This document shows, one piece after another, positions 49,801 through 60,479 of a stretch of DNA of 64,000 nt (positions are counted from its first letter, which is position 1; each line of letters begins with the position of its first letter). The notes beneath the pieces are model-generated. The model was not told where the DNA came from, did no database searches, and saw only the letters and a program-made list of their open reading frames with translations. Source of the DNA: Metallyticus violacea. Lineage: Eukaryota; Arthropoda; Insecta; Mantodea; Metallyticidae. Made by a program: the position numbers and the translations under genes. The stretch covers positions 41,625,501 through 41,689,500 of the forward strand of contig CM060840.1 of assembly GCA_030762175.1 (NCBI GenBank), written 5' to 3'.

Positions 49801-50416
49801 CAAGTTTCTTATAGCTAAATCTATTTTGTTATTATTTTTATTTTCTTCTCCATTTAAAACTTTAGTGGTAGGTAAGCTATGCTTTTTATGTTAAACAAAA
49901 TGCAACTTTGGTTATGTCTAACATTATTTTATAAATTATCAACAATACCAGCACCATTTTATTGTTTTTCTATTCGTTCTTTTCCTCCTTGTGCTTATTC
50001 TTTAACTTTCCGTGACTTCATCTTTTTCTTGCTTGGTTTTATACTTTTGCTGCTCTTCCGCCGCCTCGTTCTTTTACTTCATTATTTCATCTTCCACTGT
50101 CCATCTTCCTCTTTCTGTTTGCTTTATACAACTACCAAACCAATCTTTCACGTCATTTAGAGTTTGCCTTCATAAATTTTTCTATTTCTTAAAAAGTTCT
50201 TTAAACACGTTCTAAGAACACTTAACTATTCCCAAGTGTACGCACAATTTTCGTCGGTACCCGTAATGCTATTAGTACATTTCATTTGATTTTCACTATC
50301 TTACTGCAACATGAAATAAAGTGCTAAATGAATTACATTTATTCTAATTCTGATTCCCCGCGCTTTCTTTAATTGCAACCTAGGTAGAAAAGCTGTTTAA
50401 CATTGAATCATGTTGA
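46881..50416. other. AT-rich non-coding stretch
   Basis: No gene recognised. The longest open frame in the window (130 codons, minus, 47652-48044) lies here. It has a hydrophobic stretch with an ASAHGSGGHE segment but no domain, and nothing supports expression. A pyrimidine-rich tract at about 49740-50110 explains the L/F/S-rich frames of 93 and 67 codons at 49879-50215. Confidence 0.5.
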
Positions 50417-50711
50417 TTGTTGCTTTGGTTTATTTAGGGACGCTCTTTAGCATCTCAGGTCCCATTCAATTCAGGGCGTGAAACGGCCACAACTTTTGCT
50501 AAAAGGCCTCTCCAGGCCTTTGGTTCAGGCTTGAGGTTCTTTTTCGTGCCTTAAATGTATCACACGGGACCCACGGCTTTACTTCCCTTCCGAAGGAAGC
50601 CACACTTAAAATTTTTACGCCCGAAAAAAAGACATCGATCCTGGTCGGGTTTGAACCCGTGATCTTCGGTTTAGAAGGCAAGTATGATTACCATAAACAA
50701 CCAGGACCGAC
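50417..50711 (-). mobile_element. SINE family A copy 4
   Basis: Minus-strand copy with a complete head ending GTCGGTCCTGGTTG and a B-box GGGTTCAAACCC on the minus strand. It lacks the GTCATCAGC segment near its tail and has a small duplication (AGGCCTCTCCAGGCCT near 50504). AATCATGTT (50406-50414) and AATCATATT (50713-50721) match at 8 of 9 positions and may be the target-site duplication. The 60-codon minus frame is a shadow. Confidence 0.86.
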
Positions 50712-50721
50712 AAATCATATT

Positions 50722-53700
50722 AAGCAAATCACTGCTCCCTTCTAGAAGCTTCCAATTAACCACCACTTTCAAGTAACAAACAATTTCCCCGCGCAATATT
50801 AAATCAACAAACACAGTACAACAATCTATACAATACGTATGCCACATATATTTTGACATCATACAAAGATTTGGGGTATTACTAAGCATTCTAACTGTCA
50901 AATCTCGCCAATATCTGGGGAATTTAGATCAGTTAACTATATGTGGATGGTGCACTATCCAACATTGTTTGGGTTTATTTTCTGTTTGAATTAACTTTTA
51001 CAGTTTTTCTCGAATCCAATGATTAAATAAAGACAAGTTTAGTGTTGTTAATGTGCGGACTTCGAGAAGAGCAGTATTTAATTTTAGAGTGAGTAGAAAT
51101 TGTAAGTTTAGTATATAAGATATTTATTTGGAACGTATAACAAATAAAAATGTGTATTATAACGGAGGGATAAATTAAGAGCTAAATATTTCTCAGAAAA
51201 TGTAAATCGTTTGCTATGGTATAACTAAAAAACAAAATATAAATATTTATTATTTCAGTAATTAAATATGGAGAGACGCCATAGCAATATGCATGGAAAT
51301 AACTTCAGAATATTTTGCTGGTGAAAGGTCTGCTAATCTGGTCCAGATATGTGAAGGTATCTGAAGTTTGGAGAAGATGAGAAAAATCCCCTACAGAGAG
51401 GGACAGTGAGTCTACAGCACTGAGAGAAAAAGACAGGAAGGTTAAATTTTCGAATCACGGAGGTTAAACACTGACATGCTAATCTTTATAGCTCTCCAGA
51501 TAGAAGCAAGAACAGGTACTGACTGTTTATCAGAACTTTGTACGACTACTGCATATGCGTATATTGGTACCGGAATAAAAGCTCCAGTATGCCTACGCCT
51601 GTTGCCGATGTCATGGCATATCGGTGGCGCATCAAGCATGCCTCGAATTTTCATTTCAAGGTGGAGTGATTAGCAGGAAGCTCGGCCGCGCCACACACGG
51701 CAGCTGTCATTTCACTTTCAAATCAAAGGACTTCCTCTGGGCGTTCCCTTTGTAACGCACACAGCACCTGTAACTGACGAGTCGAACAACCACTTACTCC
51801 ACAGAACATTCTCTTGAGCTAAAGTAGATGAAATACACACATTGATTGGAGAGATTTGTTAATCTTCAATAACATCTCCAATGTCAAGATTTTTCACTTT
51901 CCCTTTCTGAGCTTGTGTTCAAAGTCAGCTTAAACGCAAAGTATAAAAATTTAGTTAAATTAAAAAAGATAACAGAAATCATTAATTAATTTGAATGTAT
52001 GCGTACCCGTTGACCCTTAGGATCGTCGTTCTCAACGTCATAATTCAGAAGATGCAAAGTTAAGTTGAGAATGCTTCCAGAAACAAAAGAGAGATATTTA
52101 GTGGTAGGAGGCTTCGTATCTCTGCCTCCTCCGAATGCTTTCAAAATTATGGAATATTTTAAATTTCTACAATCAATTATTCATGATTCAGGGAACAGAA
52201 AAGCTGATGTGAATCGCAATAAATGTCAGGCAAGAAGAGTTATGGAGTTCTGTGGAGAATGATGAGCTCCAAAAAACTTAAGACGTAAATTATTCTAATA
52301 GTGCAGATATATTGAACTGTGGTATAGAGAGTGGACTCTCACAGAGAGTTACAAATGTAGTAGTTGTAGTTAGTAGTGGTGGAGGTGGAGATATTTATTT
52401 CAGAGCATCAATACAGTCTATGCAACTTCAACAGGGGCACGCGTCCAACCATCGTTTATAATACACTAGGTCTATTTGATCAAATATAAGATGTTAGATT
52501 AGATATTTCATAATAAACTATAAAACAAACATATATTCAACAATAAATTAATTAATAAAAGAAAAATAAAGAACAAATGAAAAACAAAATTTTAAAAATT
52601 ATAATACATATACATTAAAACAGAAATAAATCATTAGGAATGATAAGTATCAGCTGGATTTGATAAGTTTCTCCCCGAATCCCTTTCTGACTATGAGCCT
52701 TTTCAGACCTGAGTCTCACTTTCATGAGATATTTGCCCAACATTTCCTCTCCTTCCTTGCCTGGCAGTAGAGTCCGACATAACCATTTGACTCGGTTCGA
52801 TCTCGTAAAGGAATGTGTGTGAAAAGATACTTTTCCCTCCATTCTACTGTGCCTTTACATTCAGCCAGCATATGTGTTCATGATTTACTGTAAGATCCAG
52901 GTAGCGAAGCCAGGGGCAAGTGTAATAAAAAGTAGCAAGAAATGAACATGTTTTTTCTGTTTCCTACAAATTTAGAGAAACAAGCTGTGCTAGTGCGTAA
53001 CATCTGGCAATGCTTACGTAATTACTGCTCATGCGTGTTCTTTATTCTCATGATCATGTGACCTACCTTCAGTTTCTATAAGCAGTACGGAGTATATATT
53101 AAGGTTATGCTCATTTTCATATGCCGTTATAACAAAAATATCCCTTTTATTAACTCTGTGATGACAGGTTTAATTTTACATGCGCTGATAGTCATATTAA
53201 TGAGTAAGTTGAATTTATAATAAAATACTTCGGTTAATGAAAAAGTTACAAAAAATTATGCTGTTATTTTTCTTCTATCCATTATTGTAATTATAACAAT
53301 CTAATAATGCATGAATAACTAGCACAATACAACTGCACAAAACAAGAGAGAAATTGTTATTTTAGCCAAATTGTGTTGGAAGACCAAAGGGATACTAAAC
53401 CTTTGTTTCTTCATGGTATTAAATATTAGCAATTTTTTCGGCATTATGCTCATTTCTGTAACGTATGCACACATGAGCATCCCTAATCCTAATTCACAAA
53501 CGAGGTGATTTATTTGAGCACCGGTAGAAAACATCCACATCTTGTCCTCTGATTAAACACAAGAGAAATTGATTAGTAAACTATTTATTTAGCACATCCA
53601 AAGGGAAAACCGTTCTCTAACATTCTACAGCTGTGATATGACATTTTTCTATCCGGTTTCTTTCCGCAAGTACATAATGTAAAAATGTAAAATTCAAGCT

Positions 53701-54171
53701 GGATGTGTGAGAAATCCATTTTATGCCCCTCCCGCAGAAACATGCCGGATGCCTATTCATACAAATACAAGTTGTTTCCTTTATTTCCGCCTAGCTTAAA
53801 ATACTGTCCCGACAGTAATAAAATTTTATTTTCACACCTAACATATTTCTCAAAGAGAAAATATATCCATACATTTTCTATTGGGCCTAGAACAACTATT
53901 GAAAGCTATGAAAATATCTGCAAACATTTCAATGTTTATCCTTTGTTTTATGCATAAAATTACTAAAACTTTTTGTGTAAGATTAACTTTAGGGTATATG
54001 TATATACAATATGTATGTACGTAAAATAATATGTATTTAGTCTTATTTTCTATTTCTAAGTCATCTAATTAAAAAACTGCTGGTATGTACTTATTTTACT
54101 ATTGTAATTCATAATAACAAAACTTATAGATTAGTTACCCATTTCGAAGTATCCGGAATAATATAGAGGTC
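50722..54171. other. Mostly AT-rich non-coding stretch
   Basis: No gene recognised. A less AT-rich patch at about 51440-51780 carries overlapping frames of 65-70 codons on both strands. The lack of stops on both strands is a base-composition effect and no domain is seen. The plus frame 53703-53957 (84 codons) is also unrecognised. Confidence 0.5.
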
Positions 54172-54485
54172 TTTCATTTCATACATGGTATGTACATGGT
54201 ACATGGTATAGTGCCTCCTCAACCAAGATCGCGGGTTCAATCCGGGCCAGGATCGATGGATATTTCGGTCGTAAAATCTTAAGTATGGCTTCTTTCAGAA
54301 GGAAAGTAAAGCCATGTGTCCCGTATCGTAGATTTAAGGCATGTAAAAGAATCTCCAGTCTGAAAGAAGAGGCTTCTGAGCAAAATTTATCGACCGTTTT
54401 ACGCCCTGAATTGAATGGGACGTTGATGACCTGAGACGTTTAAGAACGTCCGTAAATAAATCAAATCAACTCGTTTCATTTCATA
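54172..54485 (+). mobile_element. SINE family A copy 5, with 12-bp target-site duplication
   Basis: Plus-strand copy (element 54184-54473) flanked by the exact 12-bp repeat TTTCATTTCATA (54172-54183 and 54474-54485), the clearest target-site duplication in the window. The B-box is GGTTCAATCCGGG and the tail is CGTCCGTAAATAAATCAAAT. The first 30 bp of the head are replaced by a TACATGGTA triplication, so the A-box is lost although the duplication is intact. The change therefore happened after insertion or came with the source copy. Confidence 0.9.
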
Positions 54486-55260
54486 ATTTCTGAATAACGA
54501 TTTTTAAAATAAATGTAATTAAAAACACGTTCATTAAGATTTTGAGGGGAGTTTAAAAAAGAGAATTTTGTTCAAATTTTAGATTTCATCCCTTTATCCC
54601 CAGTCACTCAACTCTGAAATTTACAATGACTTCCCCTATCTTTGGGAGATACGACTGTCATCAATTTTTTTTAATCGTTACTATTCGGTGTGGATTGTAA
54701 ATATTGTTGTTTGAAATTGAACAGTGTAGTAGATACTATAAAAACTACTGAGCATGAGATAAGGACGTAAAAACAATAGAATGTAAGTGGATTAGCCAGG
54801 GGTACAGAAATGTTAAATTGTAAGTGTTAATCAAAATAGCATTTTTCCATCTTACAACTAAGTGACTCATTTTTATTCTGTCTAAATTATAATAACGATT
54901 AAATAACAGTCTTAAACCAACAATGACTACGCCTCAGATTTCGCTCCCACTTTGAAATTTAAAATGATTTGATACTTGCATTTTAAAGAGGATTGAATTA
55001 TTATTACATGTTTTGTTTTCATCATTGCCTAGCAACTTAGACTGTTGTTATTGTTACCTTGAGGAATAAAATGATAAATTGAATAGCTCAGTTGAGTCTG
55101 GAATCTGTTGGCACCTGAAGTTACCTAATACAAGCATTTTCAGAGTGTGAGAAAACTGCAAAAAATCCACAGAGACAACTTGGCTGTAGATTATGAATCT
55201 GCATATTCCGCTTTTATATGAGCGGTCAGCTATTTTTAACCGAACACGTTGTGGGAAAAC
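54486..55260. other. AT-rich non-coding stretch
   Basis: Nothing recognised. Confidence 0.6.
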
Positions 55261-55880
55261 TCAATAACGTTGATTCAGCTGAACATCGCCCCCGAACATG
55301 TTGAGACATTTATCCAACGAGCTGAATGCAAGGTAGCTTTAAGCATTGCGGGTTACGAGTTTATTTTGGCACTCATTTCAGCAAACTTTCATTCGTTGTT
55401 TCTTTATACTTTCATCGTTATGCAAGACGTTAAACCATAAAAAAGACCGATATGAGATGCTGGGTACCTCTGTGGAACAATACTCTCTGTTGCTGCTGAA
55501 ACGATTGCTGGCCTTTAAGAAAACGTTCAAATTCCCCATAAATGTGAAAATCACATGGAACATTCCACGGCTGGCGCACTTACCACCTGAATTGCTGCAG
55601 TTTGGCGAGTGCAACATTAACAGTGCAAAATGATACCATCCAAGAGCAGTTCTGCACGTTTTGGCTTTCTGAAGTTAGCCATATTGATCGACAAAGAACA
55701 TCGTACCGTTCATTTTGCCTACTGAACGGTACCTGTACTTCCACCAGTGTAGGTCGGCTCATGATATGTCACGTGACCACGAAGATCAACTACATTGTCT
55801 GGTGTACTGCCTTCTTTGCCATCAACAAAACTTACAACGTTCACAACACTTTTCTGCAATCGCACATGTTTGGTTGATTA
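55261..55880 (-). pseudogene. Mariner-family transposase C-terminal remnant
   Basis: Minus-strand reading gives NVALAKLQQFRW up to a stop at 55580. This is followed in the same frame by PWNVPCDFHIYGEFERFLKG (about 55510-55570), then near the end SLDKCLNMFGGDVQLNQRY (about 55263-55322). These match the C-terminal third of mariner transposases: the LQQFxWE segment, the SPDLxPCDFHLFGxxKxxLxG catalytic segment and the final LDKCLNxxGDYV motif. The catalytic Asp after Pro-Cys is kept, but about two residues of the preceding YSPDLA motif are deleted. Stops and frameshifts kill the gene. Plus-strand frames of 91-95 codons here are shadows. The N-terminal side (above 55770) is weakly recognisable. 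Confidence 0.8.
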
Positions 55881-56109
55881 ATTGACCCTTACAGCTGGTT
55901 GAAATGGCCTAGCCAGTGTTAATAGAGGTAAGAATAAACGAACGATGAAGGAATACGAGGATATACAAAAACCGATTGGGGAGAAAAGAGAGCAGACTAA
56001 TATCTACCTGCGAATCAGTTTTGTTCTTGACGTGAATTTCATTGGCGTGTCCCACGCTGATGTCACGTGCTTTAAAAACATGAGAAATAATGTGTGTCAT
56101 TCCCTCTTT
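55881..56109. other. Unassigned interval
   Basis: The interval between the mariner remnant and SINE B4. Open frames on both strands (63 and 67 codons) show no domain. Confidence 0.5.
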
Positions 56110-56366
56110 CCGCCGGATGACCGAGATCGTTTAAGCGCGGGCTCATAAGTGGAAGGTATGGGAGAACCGTCCTCCCTGACTGATGTTTTTTCCAGATTTT
56201 CCTCAGTCCTCATAAATGACAAATGCCGGGAGGTACCCTAAATTTAGGCCTGGAACTTTTCTTTCCTTAAAATTTCTTTCCCAATATATCATTTCTTCTG
56301 ATGCATCATCAGTGTTCACTGCCTGTGGTGCTAAGTAGTAAAAATCGATGTTAAACCCTATTCATT
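56110..56366 (+). mobile_element. SINE family B copy 4
   Basis: Plus-strand copy. The head CCGCCGGATGACCGAGATCG is a degenerate version of the class II tRNA-like head. The B-box region has a deletion (GAAGGTATGGGAGAACCGTC replaces the usual B-box context). The body blocks CATAAATGACAAATGCCGGG and AGGTACCCTAAATTTAGGCC match B2 and B3, and it ends with the family block complementary to 'ccacaggcagtgaacactga'. Confidence 0.82.
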
Positions 56367-58878
56367 CATTTATTTCCGCCGTTCTCCATTGATCCGTATA
56401 TATCTATACCCGATCTACAGATAGTGGCGTGTGCCATGGACAATCTATCCCATTAAAATCAAGATTGCTTTCTGTCTAGTCCAGGGCAGGAGACGCTATG
56501 TGAATTCATGTGAACCGGGATATTCTTAATGAATAAGCGAGATAAAGAGGAAGAGAGAAAAAAAAAAGGATTTTCTTTGATAAAGAAAACATATTTTATA
56601 TCAATAGGAATTATACTGAGTGAATGGCAGCAAGCATTTAAAATATATCTCGCTCTTAGTAACGCTTGTTCGTCCTGTGTTGCAAACGACTTTCCCTGTT
56701 GCCTGCTTACACGTAGAAGAAAGTAAATCCTTAAACGAAGATATAAGCACTTAACAAAATGTGTGCTGACTTTCATGGTAATTTCCCTTTCTGCTAAAAA
56801 CGGCATAAATGCCTAAGATACAACACGCATCTCCTGTCCATGAATGCATCAATATAAGTCTAAAAAGTTAAATGTGTTCCCAGATCCAATGATCCGATTT
56901 GAAAGTATCAGAGGTGTAATATTGGCAGCAGTTAAGGGGCTGTGAGTACACACATGTCATGTTTGGAACGTATTTCAGGCGCGAAGGGTATATCTCCTCC
57001 TCTCTCTATCCTGTAACTAGACCCTGCTGGGAGATATTCTGGCCTTTGCAAACACATAAACACACGGGATCGGATTCGCTTGTCACATTAGTTTAAACAG
57101 ACATACAGAGTTAAAATTATTTTTGTTTTTTCCTCGGACATGAACAAATTATACCTCTCACACGAGGATTTTTGTTGTAGTAACTGATAGGTACACGACA
57201 TGTTAGCAGAGATGTGTCACTGATCAAAACAGAGAATATCCTCTTCCTGTCTAGGGTACTGTTTCGCCTCCATTAATTTAACCGGGAGGCCGAGAATTAA
57301 CACACTGCAACGATTCGAGGAAGTTCCTAAATTGGGTTTTGTAAAATAGTTCCCGGGATGCTGACCTTTTGTGGGTTAAAAATTGGGAAAATTCTTTGTT
57401 TGTTTTTGTGATTTAGTAATGTTTTGAGAGTGTGAAGTTTGCTGTTCACTCTTTTTAGATTCGTTCATCATGATGTGAGAGATTTTAACAGCTGTGTAGT
57501 GTATGTGTTGTTTAATGAATGTTTTGATATGTATTTTTTCTTAAAAAATTATATAAAATCAGCCAATGCTCAAAAGTAGTTAAACACATAAACATATATA
57601 ACATTTCTCATAACAACGTATTAAACTATTCATTTATAGAACAGCAGCAATTAAATCAACAATCTATTTAAATGAATTAAGTTTTAGTAAAATGTTCTGT
57701 ATGATTCATTAAAATTGCCTCCTACTATTATTCTGAATGGTATTTTCTGCATCTGAATATTTATTCTAACTACAATTTCTCAATTTTTCTCCTACCTACT
57801 ATGGAATGTAAGTATGCATAGTGTATTATTATCAAGAAATTCGTAAATAAAAATACCTCAAACCATACCTGCTAATTTTAATATGTTTATTTTGCGTTCA
57901 TTTATTATAATAGTAATATATAAAAACAAGAAATATGTTGCTACACAGATACTAGTCATCATTTTATTTTTCTTTAAATATGTTTCTGTAACGTGTTCAT
58001 GCCATTTTAGGCCCTTAATACAAATGTTTTGGTACTTTTTATTCTATGATTGTTTTAGGTAATACGTTTATTCATCTGTAGTTTTGTATGCATTTGCTAT
58101 TTTAGAATAAAATGCACACGTTTATCTTTAAGACCATAAACCCTATAAAATAATTTAAAAATTTAAGGGAACTGAGAAGTGTGGAGAGCATGATTATGCC
58201 TAAAATGATACACTGCCATTTTTTTTTTAAATTTTTTGATGTGTTATTTTTAAAAAAAATTGTCTGATGCTCATCAAGATTTAAGTCATTATTCTAGCAA
58301 CGCTCGCTGTTCTACCACTACTACAAAAACACTATTTAGTGAAATAGCCTCATTAATAAGAATAAATGTTAAAAAAACACATCAGGTACATTTTCTTAGG
58401 AAGTATTCGAAAATTTGCTTTTGGGATTTTTACCGTTATTTTTGTTATGTTTACTGGATTTGGGGATAAAATCAATTACCTAACTACAATAAATTGAAGA
58501 AAAAGTTACTACTATGTTCAGTTTTCTATAACAGTTTCAAATTAAAAAAATACTTAAACTTATTACAACTAGGCAATCTCAACTAATATAGGAAAAATAG
58601 TGGTGAAAATCCCAAAAATTAACTTAAGCATAAACTCTAAGAAAATGTACCTTCAATTTTTGGATTTTGCTTTGTATTGTTATTACTGAAACCACTTTAT
58701 ACTTTTATTAACAAACAACATTTAAAGAACAACAATGTGGAACAATTGATTTATCTTGATAAATATCAGACATAATGTTGAAAGGAATTGAAAAACATTT
58801 TTTAACAAAATTATTGTATTATAAAACGTGCAAATGCACTAAACTCCAGATTCCGCAGTGAAAAGTATTCTTGTTACT
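56367..58878. other. AT-rich non-coding stretch
   Basis: No gene recognised. The minus frame 56459-56806 (115 codons) and plus frame 56529-56726 (65 codons) overlap on opposite strands without a domain. From 57500 to 58860 the sequence is strongly AT-rich. The plus frame 58260-58469 is unrecognised. Confidence 0.5.
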
Positions 58879-59065
58879 GCTTCCTTGGTCTAGAGGACAG
58901 TGTTGCTGGCTGCTATCCGGGAGGTCCGGGATTCGATCTCCGGTACCTCCAGAACATTTTTAAATTAGAGAGATCTGAAACGGGGTCTACTTGGCCTCGC
59001 GAGGACAATTGGATAGCTGCTTGATAGAGTGGTGGTTCCTTCATCTCGAATGCAAGTATAGAGAT
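58879..59065 (+). mobile_element. SINE family C copy 2
   Basis: Plus-strand copy with head CTTCCTTGGTCTAGAGGACA, B-box-like GGGATTCGATCTCC (about 58928) and the family core ATCTGAAACGGGGTCTAC. It lacks the GTGTGCTGATCA block of C1 and C3 and passes directly into an AT-rich tandem repeat at its 3' end. Confidence 0.8.
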
Positions 59066-59395
59066 TAGATTGACATTTATTTGATTACGTTGACATGTAT
59101 TAAAGCATGTGGAACGTATTTAATTTGATTGAAATGGTTTAATAACTTGATATGAGCTTAATTAGGTTGAATAATTAATTATTTTAAATGTATTTAATTA
59201 AATTGGCATGCATTTAATTACGGTGACATGTATTTATCAACGTTGACTTGTGTTTAATTGGGTTGACACCATTAATGTAAATATTTTAGTAAATTAGCTG
59301 ACATGTATTTTATTATATATTTAGTTAATTAAGATAATTGACATGTATTAAATTAGTTTGACAAGTACGTAATTAAGTAATTAGGATATATGTAT
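59066..59395. repeat. Degenerate minisatellite, period about 20 bp
   Basis: Roughly 13-16 diverged units built on TTGACATGTATTTAATTA. Good units start near 59089, 59208, 59228, 59248, 59299, 59338 and 59359, and the middle units are decayed. It begins at the 3' end of SINE C2, so it may have grown from the SINE tail or from the insertion target. Confidence 0.75.
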
Positions 59396-60438
59396 ACGTT
59401 ATGATCAGTTTATTTTAAGGTTCATTTATTTAATCAAAGTTAGATTAAATGTGAATAAGGGTGTTATATATTGTAAATGTAGTAATTTAATTATTTTTTC
59501 CACTGCCTCAGGATGTAAGCTCAATTGTAGAGTGAATAAATACGTACATATAATAAATAATTGGTAAAATATTTCAAAGAATCATCCAGTACAGGAACAT
59601 CTCCGTCTGTAGCAGTTGGCATGGGTTACAGACGTTCCAAAACCAAAAATGCTAACTGCACACAATTCTGGCCTAATTCACAACTTCAGTGATTGCCATT
59701 TTCTCTCTTCCCCCAACACGAAGGGTGGCGTAAATTAGTAAATTGCTTCTTCTTCATTTGGACAGCGTCTTGTCTTCCATCCTGCTCCTCTTTGCGATCG
59801 ATAAGGCAACTTGTATGAAGTGAAGATTTAGTCACTGCACACCATATTTCATACAAGTCCAGACCTGTGACCTTTGATGGTGAGATCACTGGAAACTTTT
59901 TTTTAAATGTTTGAGGGCTTGATAATTCGAAGGATTTTAGAAACCGTAAATAAGCATACTATTGAAACTGTTTTAATCAGCATATTCCAATGCAATTTTT
60001 TTCAGCATTCTTCCATTTAGCAAATATAAAAATCTTAAACATAGACCAGTAAGTTTCTCCTGACCTCTTTTCGTTTTGTTACTTATTTGAGCCTTGAACC
60101 AAAGCTTTAATAGTCGTTACCAATTTGCTTGATTCAGTTCGCTGCAATGCGTAGTTGAATTTACAGAAATGCGTGCGTCATACAATTGAAAATATTAATT
60201 ATATTGTAGAAAACCATCATGCAAGCATTGACCAATTGCGCAGCCTTAAATATGCGGTAAAGCTTCACTGGTTACATCGTTCAATGTTTATAACACACTC
60301 AAAACAATATTCTGTTATCCTTTGTTTATACCCAGTTTGCGTTTGATGAGTCCACTCTGTCCGAACATGAGTAACCTATTTTCATAAGTGGTGGTATTTA
60401 AACTGGCTCCTGGTTGTAAATGTAAAACCTTTCAATAG
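59396..60438. other. Non-coding stretch
   Basis: No gene recognised. The minus frame 59686-59889 (67 codons) covers a GC-richer patch (59590-59890) that I cannot assign. Confidence 0.5.
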
Positions 60439-60440
60439 AC

Positions 60441-60479
60441 ACCCCCCCCCCACACACACACACACACACATATATATAT
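60441..60479. repeat. Compound microsatellite: poly-C, CA, TA
   Basis: A run of about 10 C is followed by about 10 CA units and then about 5 TA units with no interruption. Confidence 0.95.

Noticed and set aside
56459..56806. 115-codon minus frame as a gene
   Set aside because: No domain, and an overlapping plus-strand frame is equally open.
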